From: Streptomyces aidingensis | Lineage (GTDB): Bacteria; Actinomycetota; Actinomycetes; Streptomycetales; Streptomycetaceae | Length of the DNA stretch: 64,000 bases | Direction: 5' to 3' | Assembly (NCBI RefSeq): GCF_900112355.1 | Contig: NZ_FOLM01000003.1 | Coordinates: forward strand, 192,274 to 256,273 | Shown here: piece after piece, positions 1-8,733 of the stretch | How the letters are laid out: every line of letters starts with the position of its first letter | Position numbering within the stretch: the stretch's first letter is position 1 | Notes under the pieces: generated by a model | The model's input: only the letters and a program-made list of their open reading frames with translations | Told to the model about the DNA's origin: nothing | The model's database searches: none | Translations under genes and position numbers: made by a program

Positions 1-304
1 CCACCCGGTCCGTGCGGACGGACGGTACGGGGTATGGCGGTCTCCGCCACGGTGCCCTCCTGTAGGCGCCTCGTCGAGCCATGGGAACCAAGGTCACTTT
101 CTGCCGATGCATCTCAGCATGAACAGCACGGCCCGGCCAAGAGCCCTGCGTGAATGTATTCACAAGTGCGCGTGCCGGGTTGCCGCCGGCCGCCCGTCGT
201 CCGGACAGCCCGTCTGAGGTGCCATGCCCCGGCGGCCCGGCCACCATGCGGGAGGGGGAGCCCTCCGGCCCGCTTCACCTCCCGCACGGCGAAAGGCAGC
301 ACAG
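1..304. other. Upstream region without a convincing gene
   Basis: No reading frame here has support beyond GC-driven open frames. The stretch contains one clear inverted repeat (150-163) and ends in the ribosome binding site AAAGG of the membrane protein gene that starts at 305. It most likely holds that gene's promoter and operator. Confidence 0.5.
150..163. promoter_or_regulatory. Candidate operator, inverted repeat GTGAAT-N2-ATTCAC
   Basis: Perfect 6-base arms separated by GT, in one of the less GC-rich spots of this region, about 140 bases before the membrane protein start at 305. Shape and position suit a TetR- or GntR-type operator. A similar 14-mer (GTGAGT-N2-ACTCAC) occurs at 52559-52572. 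Confidence 0.45.
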
Positions 305-1387
305 ATGTTCACGCAGACCGGGGAGAGACACACCACGGGGTCCGGCCGGGGCCCGGTGCTGCCGGAGGAGCCGGCCGGGGCGGTCCCGGTGCGGGCGGCG
401 CTGCTGATCCTCGGTGTGCTGGCGCTCCAGCTCGGCTTCATCCTCTCCTGGACCGGGGCCCTCCACCGCCCCGAGCCCCGGCACATCCCGATCGCCGTGG
501 TGGCGCCGGAGCAGATCAGAGCGCAGACGGCGGAACGGCTCGACGCGCTGCCGGGCGCACCGCTGGACACCGGGCACCGGGCCGCGGACCAGCGGGAGGC
601 CCGCGCCCGGATCGAGAACCGGGAGATCGCGGGCGCCCTGATCGTGGACCCGGCCGCCACCACGGACACCCTGCTGCTGGCCTCCGGCGGCGGCGCCGTG
701 CTCGCCGAGGCGCTCCGGGCGGCGGTCACCGGGGCCGCGGAGGCGGCCGGACGTGAGCTCCGGGTGGCGGATGTGGTCCCGGCCCGGGGCGGGGACAGCC
801 GTGGGCCGGCACCGTTCTGCCTGGTGGCGGGGTGGTGCGTGGGCGGCTGTCTGGGTGCCGCGGCGCTGGCGGCCGGGGCCGGCGGCCGGCCCGCCGGTCC
901 GCGGCGGGCCGGGCCCCGGCTGCTGGCGCTGGCGGCGTACGCGGTGGCCGGCGGGACCGGCGGCGCGCTGCTCGCCGGGCCGCTGCTGGGGGCGGTGCCG
1001 GGCGGTCTGCCGGCCCTGTCCGCGCTGGGCGCGCTGGTGGTGTTCGCCACCGGGGCGGCGACCCTGGCGCTCCACGGGCTGTTCGGCACGGCGGGCCTGG
1101 GACTGGCCGCCCTGCTGGTGGCGGTGCTGGGCGGTCCGAGCGCGGGCGGCCTCGCTCCGGGGCCGCTGCTGCCGCCGTTCTGGCAGGACATCGGCCCGGC
1201 GCTGATTCCGGGCGCCGGCGTCTGGTCGGTGCGGTCCGTCGCCTACTTCGACGGCCGGGCCATGGGCGGCCCGCTGCTGGTGCTGGCGCTGTGGGCGGTG
1301 GCCGGCACGCTGGTCGCCCTGCTGGCCGGGTCCGCCCGCCTCCGGGCCGCCGGCCGTGACCCCCTGGCCCGTGCCGTCCACGGCTGA
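305..1387 (+). CDS. Multi-pass membrane protein, YhgE/Pip or ABC-2 permease-like
   Basis: A 360-residue protein with one membrane segment near residues 30-50, an extracytoplasmic stretch of roughly 130 residues, then five or so hydrophobic segments to the C-terminus. This layout (one helix, a large outside domain, a permease-like helical block) matches YhgE/Pip-type and ABC-2 membrane proteins, but I see no decisive motif. The ATG at 305 was chosen over the upstream in-frame ATG at 224 because it follows AAAGGCAGCACAG and begins just before the first hydrophobic helix. It converges on the PucR-type regulator gene, with 49 bases between the stops. No ATPase partner is adjacent, so an ABC transporter role is unproven. 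Confidence 0.6.
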   Translation: MFTQTGERHTTGSGRGPVLPEEPAGAVPVRAALLILGVLALQLGFILSWTGALHRPEPRHIPIAVVAPEQIRAQTAERLDALPGAPLDTGHRAADQREARARIENREIAGALIVDPAATTDTLLLASGGGAVLAEALRAAVTGAAEAAGRELRVADVVPARGGDSRGPAPFCLVAGWCVGGCLGAAALAAGAGGRPAGPRRAGPRLLALAAYAVAGGTGGALLAGPLLGAVPGGLPALSALGALVVFATGAATLALHGLFGTAGLGLAALLVAVLGGPSAGGLAPGPLLPPFWQDIGPALIPGAGVWSVRSVAYFDGRAMGGPLLVLALWAVAGTLVALLAGSARLRAAGRDPLARAVHG

Positions 1388-1436
1388 GTCCCGCGCGGCC
1401 CGCGGTGGGCGGCGCCCTCGCCGGGCGGGGCGGCGT

Positions 1437-3038
1437 TCAGGTCAGGCGCAGGGCGAGGAAGAAGTCGACGCGGTCCTCCAGGCGGGTCAGGTCGCGGGCG
1501 GTGAGCTCCTCGATGCGGCCGATCCGGTAGCGCAGGGTGTTCACATGGACGTGCAGCCGCCCGGCGCAGCGGGTCCAGGAGCCGTCGCAGGCCAGGAACG
1601 CCTCCAGGGTGGGCATCAGTTCGGCCCGGTGGCGGCGGTCGTAGTCGCGCAGCGGGTCCAGCAGCCGGGCGGTGAACACCCGCCGCACCTCCTCCGGAAC
1701 GAACGGCAGCAGCAGTACATGGGAGGCGAGTTCCTCGTCCCCCGCCCCGGCCACCCGCTCGCCGCGGGCCGCCGCCAGCCGCCGGGCGTGCCGGGCCTCC
1801 TCCAGCGCGCCCCGCAGTCCCTCGGCCGGGCCCACCGCCGCCGAGACCCCCACGGTCAGCCGTCCGTCCGGCGCCAGCCCCGCCTCCAGCGCGGCGCGCA
1901 CCGGCTCCAGCAGGGCGCCGGCCCGCACCGGCGGCGCGCCCCCGGCCAGCGGCACCAGCGCCACCGCCTCCCCGGCGCCGTGCCCCACCGCCGCCCCTTC
2001 CGGCAGCAGCTCCTCCAGCAGCGACCGGGCCCCGGCGGCCGTCCCGGACGGTGCGTCCGGCCACTCCAGCCGGGCGCACACCACCTGCCAGGCCGACGGC
2101 CGGGACGGCGCCAGCACCCGCAGCCGGGCCGCCACCTCGGCCGCCGCCGCGCCCGCCGCCACCAGTTCCAGCACCTCCTGCGCCAGCCGCCGCCCCACCG
2201 TCCGGTCCGCCTCGGCGCGCAGCCGCTCGGCGGCGATCAGGCCGGCCACCCCGGTCAGCAGCGTGAGCCGCTGGGCGGGCCAGCCGGCCGGGTCGGAGGC
2301 CACCGCCAGCAGCCAGTCGGACAGCGCCGGGCGTTGTCGCACGTCGCCCGTTTCGCCGCGCACCGGCAGCAGCGCGTACACGGTGCCGTCCGGGCCGTCC
2401 GCCGGGACGCGCACCCGGTGGGGTCCCGGGCGTCCGGAGCGGGCCGTGGCGAGATGCCGCGCCAGCAGTTCGGCCGCCGCGCCGCGCGGCAGCGGCTCCG
2501 GCCCCGAGGCGGCGACCACCCGGCCGGACGGCGCCAGCAGCCAGGCCCGCAGATCGAGATCGGTGCCGAGGAGTTCCAGCACCGCCCGCGGGCCGCCGCC
2601 CGCCGGTCCGGCCGCCACCAGCCGCCGGTGCCGCTCCACGATGGCCGCCAGATCACCGGACCGTTCCCGGGAGACCCGGCGCACCACATACTCGGTGATC
2701 GCCGCGAAGCTCACCGCCTCGTCCACCGCGAACAGCGGCAGCCCGCTGCGGGCGCAGGCCGCCGCCAGATCGGGCGGCACCGCGCCCAGCTCCGCCTCAC
2801 CCGCGGCCAGGCCCGCCACCCCCGCCCGGGCCAGGACGCGGACAAAGGGCTCGGAGTCGGCCGGGGAGCGGCGCCAGGCCAGGCCGGTCAGCACGAGTTC
2901 GCCGCCGGAGAGATAGCGGCTGGGATCGCGCAGATCGGTGGTCATCACCCCGCGCACCGGGCGGTCCAGCGCCTCCCTGTCACCGTGCAGCAGCCGCAGA
3001 CCGAGACCGTCGGCGGCGAGCAGATCGTGCAGTCGCAT
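1437..3038 (-). CDS. PucR-family transcriptional regulator of purine catabolism
   Basis: A 533-residue protein. The first ~120 residues match the PucR N-terminal ligand-sensing domain, opening with MRLHDLLAADGLGL. The middle is a GGDEF-like PucR linker domain. The last ~60 residues carry the PucR C-terminal helix-turn-helix (AFLACDGSWTRCAGRLHVHV, then NTLRYRIGRIEEL). PucR proteins commonly activate xanthine dehydrogenase and urate genes. This one is divergent from the xanthine dehydrogenase operon across a 349-base spacer, so control of that operon and of itself is the natural inference. The ATG at 3038 is used because the longer upstream frame has no coding character. Confidence 0.88.
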   Translation of the reverse strand: MRLHDLLAADGLGLRLLHGDREALDRPVRGVMTTDLRDPSRYLSGGELVLTGLAWRRSPADSEPFVRVLARAGVAGLAAGEAELGAVPPDLAAACARSGLPLFAVDEAVSFAAITEYVVRRVSRERSGDLAAIVERHRRLVAAGPAGGGPRAVLELLGTDLDLRAWLLAPSGRVVAASGPEPLPRGAAAELLARHLATARSGRPGPHRVRVPADGPDGTVYALLPVRGETGDVRQRPALSDWLLAVASDPAGWPAQRLTLLTGVAGLIAAERLRAEADRTVGRRLAQEVLELVAAGAAAAEVAARLRVLAPSRPSAWQVVCARLEWPDAPSGTAAGARSLLEELLPEGAAVGHGAGEAVALVPLAGGAPPVRAGALLEPVRAALEAGLAPDGRLTVGVSAAVGPAEGLRGALEEARHARRLAAARGERVAGAGDEELASHVLLLPFVPEEVRRVFTARLLDPLRDYDRRHRAELMPTLEAFLACDGSWTRCAGRLHVHVNTLRYRIGRIEELTARDLTRLEDRVDFFLALRLT

Positions 3039-3387
3039 GGGTGGTGGCACTCCGGTGCGGCGGGACGGGGGGCGAGCGGGACGGGCCGGGTGAGCGGGAC
3101 GGACGGGGTGAGCGGGCTGAGGTGCCGCGACGCGCCGCGGCATGGAGGAACAGCCGGGGGCGGGGCGGCCGGTCATGCTCCCCTTTGGAGGAAACCACAA
3201 CAACGGGCGCCGCCCGTAACCGGGGCTTCGGGCCTTCGGTGACTGTCCCGCGCCCCTGAGCGTCGCGTCTACTGGTAGGACAGCGGTCGGCCCGGCCCCG
3301 CTCCCGCACCCGGCCGTGCCACCCGGTCGCATCATCAGCCACGCCGGCGGGACGCCCGCCGCGCGCCAGACGGGAAGAGCACCGCGT
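3039..3387. promoter_or_regulatory. Divergent promoter region, PucR-type regulator / xanthine dehydrogenase
   Basis: A 349-base gap between divergent genes. It contains an 18-base imperfect tandem repeat at 3074-3116 and a less GC-rich patch around 3180-3205 with GAGGAAAC at 3188-3195. The reverse complement GTTTCCTC also occurs in the malate synthase upstream region at 21122-21129. I see no clear -10/-35 pair. Promoters for both genes and the PucR-type binding site should lie here. Confidence 0.55.
3074..3116. repeat. 18-base tandem repeat, about 2.4 copies
   Basis: Units begin GAGCGGGACGG at 3074 and 3092, with a partial third at 3110. The copies differ by a few bases. Its location just upstream of the PucR-type gene start suggests leader or promoter sequence, but no function is evident. 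Confidence 0.6.
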
Positions 3388-4332
3388 ATGGAATTCCTGC
3401 GCCCGGAATCCTGGGACGAGGCGCTGGCCGTCAAGGCCGAGCACCCCGCCGCCGTGCCGATCGCCGGCGGCACCGACGTCATGGTGGAGATCAACTTCGG
3501 CCGCCGCCGTCCCGGGCATCTGCTGGACCTGGGCCGGATCGCCGAGCTGTACACCTGGCAGCACCGGCCGGACGGCACCGTCCGGCTCGGGGCCGCCGTG
3601 CCGTACAGCCGGATCGTCTCCGGACTGGGCGCCGAACTCCCCGCCCTGGCCATGGCCGCCCGCACCGTGGGCTCCCCGCAGATCCGCAACCGCGGCAGCG
3701 TCGGCGGCAATCTCGGCGCGGCCTCCCCGGCCGGGGACGCCCATCCGGCGCTGCTCGCCGCGGGCGCCGAGGTGGAGGCCGAGTCGGTGCGCGGCCGGCG
3801 GCTGATCCCGGTGGAGGAGTTCTTCACCGGCGTCAAGCGCAATGCCCTGGCCCCGGACGAGCTGATCCGCGCCGTGCGCATCGCCCGGGCCACCGGTCCC
3901 CAGCAGTTCTCCAAGGCCGGCACCCGCAACGCCATGGTGATCGCGGTCTGCTCCTTCGCCGTGGCGCTGCATCCCGGCCGCCGCACGGTGCGCACCGGCA
4001 TCGGCTCGGCCGCGCCCACCCCGGTGCGGGCCCGGGCCGCCGAGGACTTCCTGGCGGCGGCGCTGGCCGGCGGCGGCCACTGGGACGAGCCCGGCCGCCC
4101 GCTCGGCCCGGAGACGCTGCGGGAGTTCGGCGACCTGGCCGCGGCGGCCTGCGATCCCATCGACGACGTCCGTGCCACCGCGCGCTACCGCCGCCACGCG
4201 GTGGCCGTGATGGCGCGCCGCACCCTGGCCTGGAGCTGGCGGGCACACCGGGCGGCCGGGGCCGGGGAGGCGCCCGGGCCGGACAGCGCGATCGGACGAG
4301 ACGACGACGAAGGAGACCTGGCGTGCGTGTGA
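3388..4332 (+). CDS. Xanthine dehydrogenase, FAD-binding subunit
   Basis: A 314-residue protein with the FAD-binding signature of the CO dehydrogenase/xanthine dehydrogenase medium subunit: PIAGGTDVM near residue 28, and the glycine-rich SVGGNLGAASPAGDAHP near residue 110 that wraps the FAD pyrophosphate. It passes electrons from the iron-sulfur subunit to NAD or another acceptor during hypoxanthine and xanthine oxidation. ATG 3388 follows GGGAAGAG with good spacing; the earlier ATG at 3316 adds 24 residues without homology character. It overlaps the next gene by 10 bases, so translation is coupled. Confidence 0.93.
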   Translation: MEFLRPESWDEALAVKAEHPAAVPIAGGTDVMVEINFGRRRPGHLLDLGRIAELYTWQHRPDGTVRLGAAVPYSRIVSGLGAELPALAMAARTVGSPQIRNRGSVGGNLGAASPAGDAHPALLAAGAEVEAESVRGRRLIPVEEFFTGVKRNALAPDELIRAVRIARATGPQQFSKAGTRNAMVIAVCSFAVALHPGRRTVRTGIGSAAPTPVRARAAEDFLAAALAGGGHWDEPGRPLGPETLREFGDLAAAACDPIDDVRATARYRRHAVAVMARRTLAWSWRAHRAAGAGEAPGPDSAIGRDDDEGDLACV

Positions 4333-4955
4333 GCTTCACCGTCAACGGCCGCCCGCAGCGGGCGGACAACGTCTGGGAGGGCGAGAGCCTGCTCCATGTG
4401 CTGCGCGAGCGGCTCGGCCTGCCCGGTTCGAAGAACGCCTGCGAGCAGGGCGAATGCGGCTCCTGCACGGTCCGGCTGGACGGCGTGCCGGTGTGCGCCT
4501 GCCTGGTCGCGGCCGGCCAGGCGGAGGGCCGCGAGGTGCTCACCGTGGAAGGGCTGGCGGAGTACGCCCGGCAGCGTGACCGGGCGCGGCCCGGGCCGGG
4601 CGGGCAGCCGCCGGGCACGGCACCCGGGCAGGCACCGGAGGAAGCACCCGCCGGGGAGGCGGGGGAGGCATCCGGGGAGGCATCCGCCCTGGCCCCCGTG
4701 CAGCAGGCGTTCCTGGACGCGGGCGCGGTGCAGTGCGGCTTCTGCACCCCAGGACTGCTGGTCGCCGCCGACGAACTGCTGGAGCGCAATCCGCAGCCCG
4801 CCGACGCCGATATCCGGGAGGCGCTGGCCGGCAACCTGTGCCGCTGCACCGGCTACGAGACCATCCTGGACGCCGTCCGGCTGGCCGCCGCCCGGACCAC
4901 CCCCGCCGCCGCCCCGGCGGCGGCCGGCGACGGAACCGGGGAGCGGCCGTGCTGA
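4323..4955 (+). CDS. Xanthine dehydrogenase, [2Fe-2S] subunit
   Basis: A 210-residue protein with two iron-sulfur clusters. The plant-ferredoxin-like cluster is held by C40, C45, C48 and a cysteine at 58 or 60. The second is in the helical domain, with C138, C141 (CGFCTPG) and C173, C175 (CRC). It relays electrons from the molybdenum site to FAD. An insertion of about 35 residues rich in Gly, Pro, Glu and Ala (roughly 88-122) separates the domains and makes it longer than the usual ~160-170 residues. GTG start inside the previous gene; its own end overlaps the large subunit start. Confidence 0.93.
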   Translation: MRVSFTVNGRPQRADNVWEGESLLHVLRERLGLPGSKNACEQGECGSCTVRLDGVPVCACLVAAGQAEGREVLTVEGLAEYARQRDRARPGPGGQPPGTAPGQAPEEAPAGEAGEASGEASALAPVQQAFLDAGAVQCGFCTPGLLVAADELLERNPQPADADIREALAGNLCRCTGYETILDAVRLAAARTTPAAAPAAAGDGTGERPC

Positions 4956-7411
4956 CCGGCGGCAGCGGGCCGGCCGGCGGCGGGCAGACCCCCGTGCGCA
5001 CCGCGCCCGTCCGGGTGCCGACCCGGCTGACCCAGGGCTCGGACCCGGCCGCCCGCGGCGGCATCGGCGAATCCACCCCGCGCCCCGACGGCACCCTGAA
5101 GGTCACCGGCGAGTTCGCCTACTCCTCCGACCTGTGGCACGAGGACATGCTGTGGGGCGCCACCCTGCGCAGCCCGCACGCCCACGCCGGGATCCGCTCG
5201 CTGGACATCGCGGAGGCGCTGCGGGTCCCCGGGGTGCACGCCGTCCTCACCCATGACGACCTGCCCACCCCGGTCACCACCTACGGCCTGGAGATCTCCG
5301 ACACGCCGGTGCTGGCCCGGGACCGGGTCCGTCACCACGGCGAGCCGGTCGCCCTGGTCGCCGCCGACCATCCCGAGACCGCCCGCCGCGCCGCCGCCCG
5401 TATCCGGGTCGAGTACGCCGCACTGCCGGTGGTGCACGACGAGGCCAGTGCGCTCGCCCCCGGCGCGCCGCTGCTCCATCCGGACCGCACCGACCACTAC
5501 GCCCGCCGGGTCCCGCACCCCAACATCCTGCACCGCCAGCCGGTGCTGCGCGGCGATGTGGCCGCGGCCCGCGCCCGGGCCGATGTGATCGTCACCGGCG
5601 AGTACCGGATCGGCATGCAGGACCAGGCGTTTCTGGGCCCCGAGTCCGGCCTCGCCGTCCCGGCCGCCGACGGCGGCGTGGACCTCTACCTCGCCACCCA
5701 GTGGCTGCACGCCGATCTGCGGCAGATGGCTCCCGTGCTGGGCCTTCCCGAGGACCGGATCCGGCTGACGCTCTCCGGGGTCGGCGGCGCCTTCGGGGGC
5801 CGCGAGGACCTCTCCATGCAGATCCACGCCTGCCTGCTGGCCCTGCACACCGGCCGGCCGGTGAAGATGGTCTACCACCGCGAGGAGTCCTTCTTCGGCC
5901 ATGTCCACCGCCACCCGGCCCGGCTGCGCTATGAGCACGGCGCCACCCGGGACGGCCGGCTCACCCATATGACCTGCCGGATCGTGCTGGACGGCGGCGC
6001 CTACGCGTCCACCTCGGCCGCCGTGGTGGGCAACGCCGCCTCGCTCTCCCTGGGCCCCTACGCCGTCGACAACGTCGAGATCGAGGCACTGGCCCTGTAC
6101 ACCAACAACCCGCCCTGCGGCGCCATGCGGGGCTTCGGCGCGGTCCAGGCCTGCTTCGCCTACGAGGCCCAGATGGACCGGGTGGCCGCCGCGCTCGGCC
6201 TGCATCCGGTGGAGTTCCGGCAGCGCAACGCCCTTTCCCGGGGCGCCCTGATGCCCACCGGGCAGCGGGTGGACGCCCCGGCCCCGGTGGCGGAGCTGCT
6301 GCGCCGGGTCCGCGACCGGCCGCTGCCGCCGGAACGCCCCTGGCAGACCGCCTCCGGCGGCGGGGAGGACGGCACCGGCGGCGTCGATCTGCGGGAGCTG
6401 CCCGGCGGGGTGTCCAACACCACACACGGCGAGGGCGTGGTGCGCGGCGTCGGTTATGCCGTGGGCATCAAGAACGTCGGCTTCTCGGAGGGCTTCGACG
6501 ACTACTCCACGGCACGGGTCCGGCTGGAGGTGGCCGGCGGCGAGCCGGTCGCCGTGGTGCACACCGCCATGGCGGAGGTGGGGCAGGGCGGCGTCACCGT
6601 GCACGCCCAGATCGCCCGCACCGAACTCGGCGTCACCCAGGTGGCGCTGCACCCGGCCGACACCCGGGTCGGCTCGGCCGGCTCCACCTCGGCCTCCCGC
6701 CAGACCTATGTCACCGGCGGCGCCATCCGGCATGTCTGCGGCCTGGTGCGCGAACGGGTGCTGGAGCTGGGCCGGGAACGGTTCGGGGCCGCGCATCCCG
6801 GCTGGGCGGGCGACGGGCTGCGGCTGGCGGGGGGCAAGGTGGTCACGGCCGGCGGCGAGGTGCTGGCCGCGCTGGCCGATGTGCTGGGCGGGGAGGCGAT
6901 CGAGCGGGAGAGCGAGTGGCGCCACCGGCCCACCCGGCCGTTCGACCCGCACACCGGGCAGGGCGACGGCCACGTCCAGTACTCCTTCGCCGCGCACCGC
7001 GCGGTGGTGGAGGTGGACACCGAGCTGGGCCTGGTCAAACTGGTGGAGCTGGCGTGCGCGCAGGACGTGGGCAGGGCGCTCAACCCGCTCTCGGTGACCG
7101 GCCAGATCCAGGGCGGCACGGTGCAGGGCATGGGGCTGGCGGTGATGGAGGAGATCCGCACCGACGCACAGGGCCTGGTGCGCAATCCGTCCTTCACCGA
7201 CTATCTGATCCCGACCGTGCTGGACACCCCGGCGATCCCGGTGGAGATGCTGGAACTGGCGGACGAGCACGCCCCGTACGGACTGCGCGGGGTGGGCGAG
7301 GCGCCCACCCTGTCGGCCGGGCCGGCCGTGGTGGCGGCCATCCGGCAGGCCACCGGCCTGGCACTGCACCGGGTGCCGGTCCGCCCCGAGCACCTGACCG
7401 GCACGGACTGA
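4949..7411 (+). CDS. Xanthine dehydrogenase, molybdopterin-binding large subunit
   Basis: An 820-residue protein with the a/b hammerhead domain (from about residue 35) and the molybdopterin-binding domains, including GVGGAFGGREDLSMQ and the GAMRGFG loop. Near the C-terminus GVGEAPTLSAGPA carries the conserved active-site glutamate of xanthine dehydrogenases. It hydroxylates hypoxanthine and xanthine to urate. The GTG at 4949 overlaps the stop of the [2Fe-2S] subunit, typical of this operon; the frame extends further upstream only as an overlap. It is the third gene of an FAD / Fe-S / Mo operon that continues into xdhC. Confidence 0.94.
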   Translation: MLTGGSGPAGGGQTPVRTAPVRVPTRLTQGSDPAARGGIGESTPRPDGTLKVTGEFAYSSDLWHEDMLWGATLRSPHAHAGIRSLDIAEALRVPGVHAVLTHDDLPTPVTTYGLEISDTPVLARDRVRHHGEPVALVAADHPETARRAAARIRVEYAALPVVHDEASALAPGAPLLHPDRTDHYARRVPHPNILHRQPVLRGDVAAARARADVIVTGEYRIGMQDQAFLGPESGLAVPAADGGVDLYLATQWLHADLRQMAPVLGLPEDRIRLTLSGVGGAFGGREDLSMQIHACLLALHTGRPVKMVYHREESFFGHVHRHPARLRYEHGATRDGRLTHMTCRIVLDGGAYASTSAAVVGNAASLSLGPYAVDNVEIEALALYTNNPPCGAMRGFGAVQACFAYEAQMDRVAAALGLHPVEFRQRNALSRGALMPTGQRVDAPAPVAELLRRVRDRPLPPERPWQTASGGGEDGTGGVDLRELPGGVSNTTHGEGVVRGVGYAVGIKNVGFSEGFDDYSTARVRLEVAGGEPVAVVHTAMAEVGQGGVTVHAQIARTELGVTQVALHPADTRVGSAGSTSASRQTYVTGGAIRHVCGLVRERVLELGRERFGAAHPGWAGDGLRLAGGKVVTAGGEVLAALADVLGGEAIERESEWRHRPTRPFDPHTGQGDGHVQYSFAAHRAVVEVDTELGLVKLVELACAQDVGRALNPLSVTGQIQGGTVQGMGLAVMEEIRTDAQGLVRNPSFTDYLIPTVLDTPAIPVEMLELADEHAPYGLRGVGEAPTLSAGPAVVAAIRQATGLALHRVPVRPEHLTGTD

Positions 7412-7439
7412 CGGCGGCGACGGCAGCGCGGCCGGCGCC

Positions 7440-7466
7440 GGAACCCACGGAACCCACGGAACCCAT
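7440..7466. repeat. 9-base tandem repeat GGAACCCAC, three copies
   Basis: Three head-to-tail copies (the last ends in T) in the short spacer between the large xanthine dehydrogenase subunit and xdhC, just before the xdhC ribosome binding site. Probably a slippage-prone simple repeat. Confidence 0.7.
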
Positions 7467-7488
7467 CACGGAGCAGGGGAGCAGGGTC

Positions 7489-8664
7489 ATGCTGGACATC
7501 GCCGCCGAACTTGACCGGTGGTGCCGGGAGGGACGCGCCTTCGCGCTGGCGACGGTGGTGTCGGCCGGCGGCAGCGCGCCCCGGCAGCCCGGCGCGGCCC
7601 TGGCCGTGGACGCCGCCGGCACGGCCGTGGGCGGTGTCTCCGGCGGCTGCGTGGAGGGCGCGGTCTACGAGCTGTGCCGGCGCTCCCTGGAGCGGGGCAC
7701 GGTGCAGCGCGAACGCTTCGGCTACGGCGACGCCGAGGGCCTGGCCATCGGTCTGACCTGCGGCGGCACCATCGAGGTGCTGGTCACGCCGTACCCCGCC
7801 GAGTCCTCTTGCGCCCGCGTCCTCGCCGCCGCCGCGGCGGGCGCCGCCGCCGGCCGGGCCGGCGCCTTCGTGCTGGCCACCGGCGGCCCGGCCGGGCTGC
7901 CCGGCCGGGCCCTGTACGTACCGGCGGACGCACCGCATCTGGGCACCCTCGGCGGGCCGCCGGAGCTGGACCGGGAGGCCGCCGCACAGGCCCGTGCCGA
8001 ACTGGCGGCCGGCCGCACCGGCCCGGTGACCGTGGGCGCGGGGGGCGCGGCGGGCAGCCGCTGCGGCGAGCCGGTCACCCTGCTGGTGGAGAGCAGCCTG
8101 CCGCCGCCGCGCATGCTGGTCTTCGGCGCCGTGGACTTCGCCGCGGCACTCACCCGGGCCGGCCGCTTCCTGGGCCACCGGGTCACCGTCTGCGACGCCC
8201 GGCCGGTGTTCGCCACCGCGGACCGCTTCCCCGAGGCCGACGAGGTGCGCGTCGCCTGGCCGCACCGCTATCTGGACGAACAGTGGGCCGCCGGGCTGCT
8301 GGACCGCCGTACCGCGGTCTGTGTGCTCACCCACGACACCAAGTTCGACATCCCGCTGCTGCTGCGGGCGCTGCGGCTGCCGCTCGCCTATGTCGGCGCG
8401 ATGGGCTCGCGCCGTACCCACCGGGACCGGATGCGCAGGCTGCGCGAGGCCGGGCTGGGCCGGCCGGAGCTGGCCCGGCTGCGCTCCCCGATCGGCCTGG
8501 ACCTGGGTGCCCGCACTCCGGAGGAGACCGCGGTGTCCATCGCCGCCGAGATCGTCGCCCTCCGCCACGGCGGCACCGGCCGCCCCCTGACCACCCTCAC
8601 CACCCCCGTGCACTCCCCCCAGCCCCAGCCCCGGCCCCGGTCCGCAGCCGCCGCCGGCCGGTGA
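7489..8664 (+). CDS. xdhC: XdhC-family molybdenum cofactor insertion protein
   Basis: A 391-residue protein with both XdhC/CoxI domains. The N-terminal part has GGSAPRQPGAALAVD and GGVSGGCVEG. The C-terminal Rossmann-like part has HRVTVCDARPVF, LTHDTKFDIPLLLRAL and YVGAMGSRRTH. XdhC binds molybdenum cofactor, promotes its sulfuration and delivers it to xanthine dehydrogenase. ATG 7489 follows GGAGCAGGGGAGC. It lies 77 bases after the large subunit gene on the same strand and closes the operon. The last ~25 residues are a low-complexity Pro/Gln/Arg tail. Confidence 0.92.
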   Translation: MLDIAAELDRWCREGRAFALATVVSAGGSAPRQPGAALAVDAAGTAVGGVSGGCVEGAVYELCRRSLERGTVQRERFGYGDAEGLAIGLTCGGTIEVLVTPYPAESSCARVLAAAAAGAAAGRAGAFVLATGGPAGLPGRALYVPADAPHLGTLGGPPELDREAAAQARAELAAGRTGPVTVGAGGAAGSRCGEPVTLLVESSLPPPRMLVFGAVDFAAALTRAGRFLGHRVTVCDARPVFATADRFPEADEVRVAWPHRYLDEQWAAGLLDRRTAVCVLTHDTKFDIPLLLRALRLPLAYVGAMGSRRTHRDRMRRLREAGLGRPELARLRSPIGLDLGARTPEETAVSIAAEIVALRHGGTGRPLTTLTTPVHSPQPQPRPRSAAAAGR

Positions 8665-8721
8665 CCGGAGGCGCCGAGGCGCGCCGTCGCCCTGCGGACG
8701 GAAAGTGACCGCAATGCGGCC

Positions 8722-8727
8722 TAGGGT
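8722..8727 (+). promoter_or_regulatory. -10 element of a probable leaderless promoter
   Basis: TAGGGT followed by exactly six bases and then the ATG at 8734, the arrangement known for leaderless actinobacterial transcripts. No ribosome binding site precedes the start. Confidence 0.6.
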
Positions 8728-8733
8728 CGGGGC

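Noticed and set aside
3074..3116. Short tandem repeats considered as a CRISPR-like array
   Set aside because: Units are 18 bases, adjacent without spacers, and only about 2.4 copies.
1356..3242. A 628-codon plus-strand open frame opposite the PucR-type gene
   Set aside because: Antisense shadow; the PucR gene on the other strand has full family motifs.
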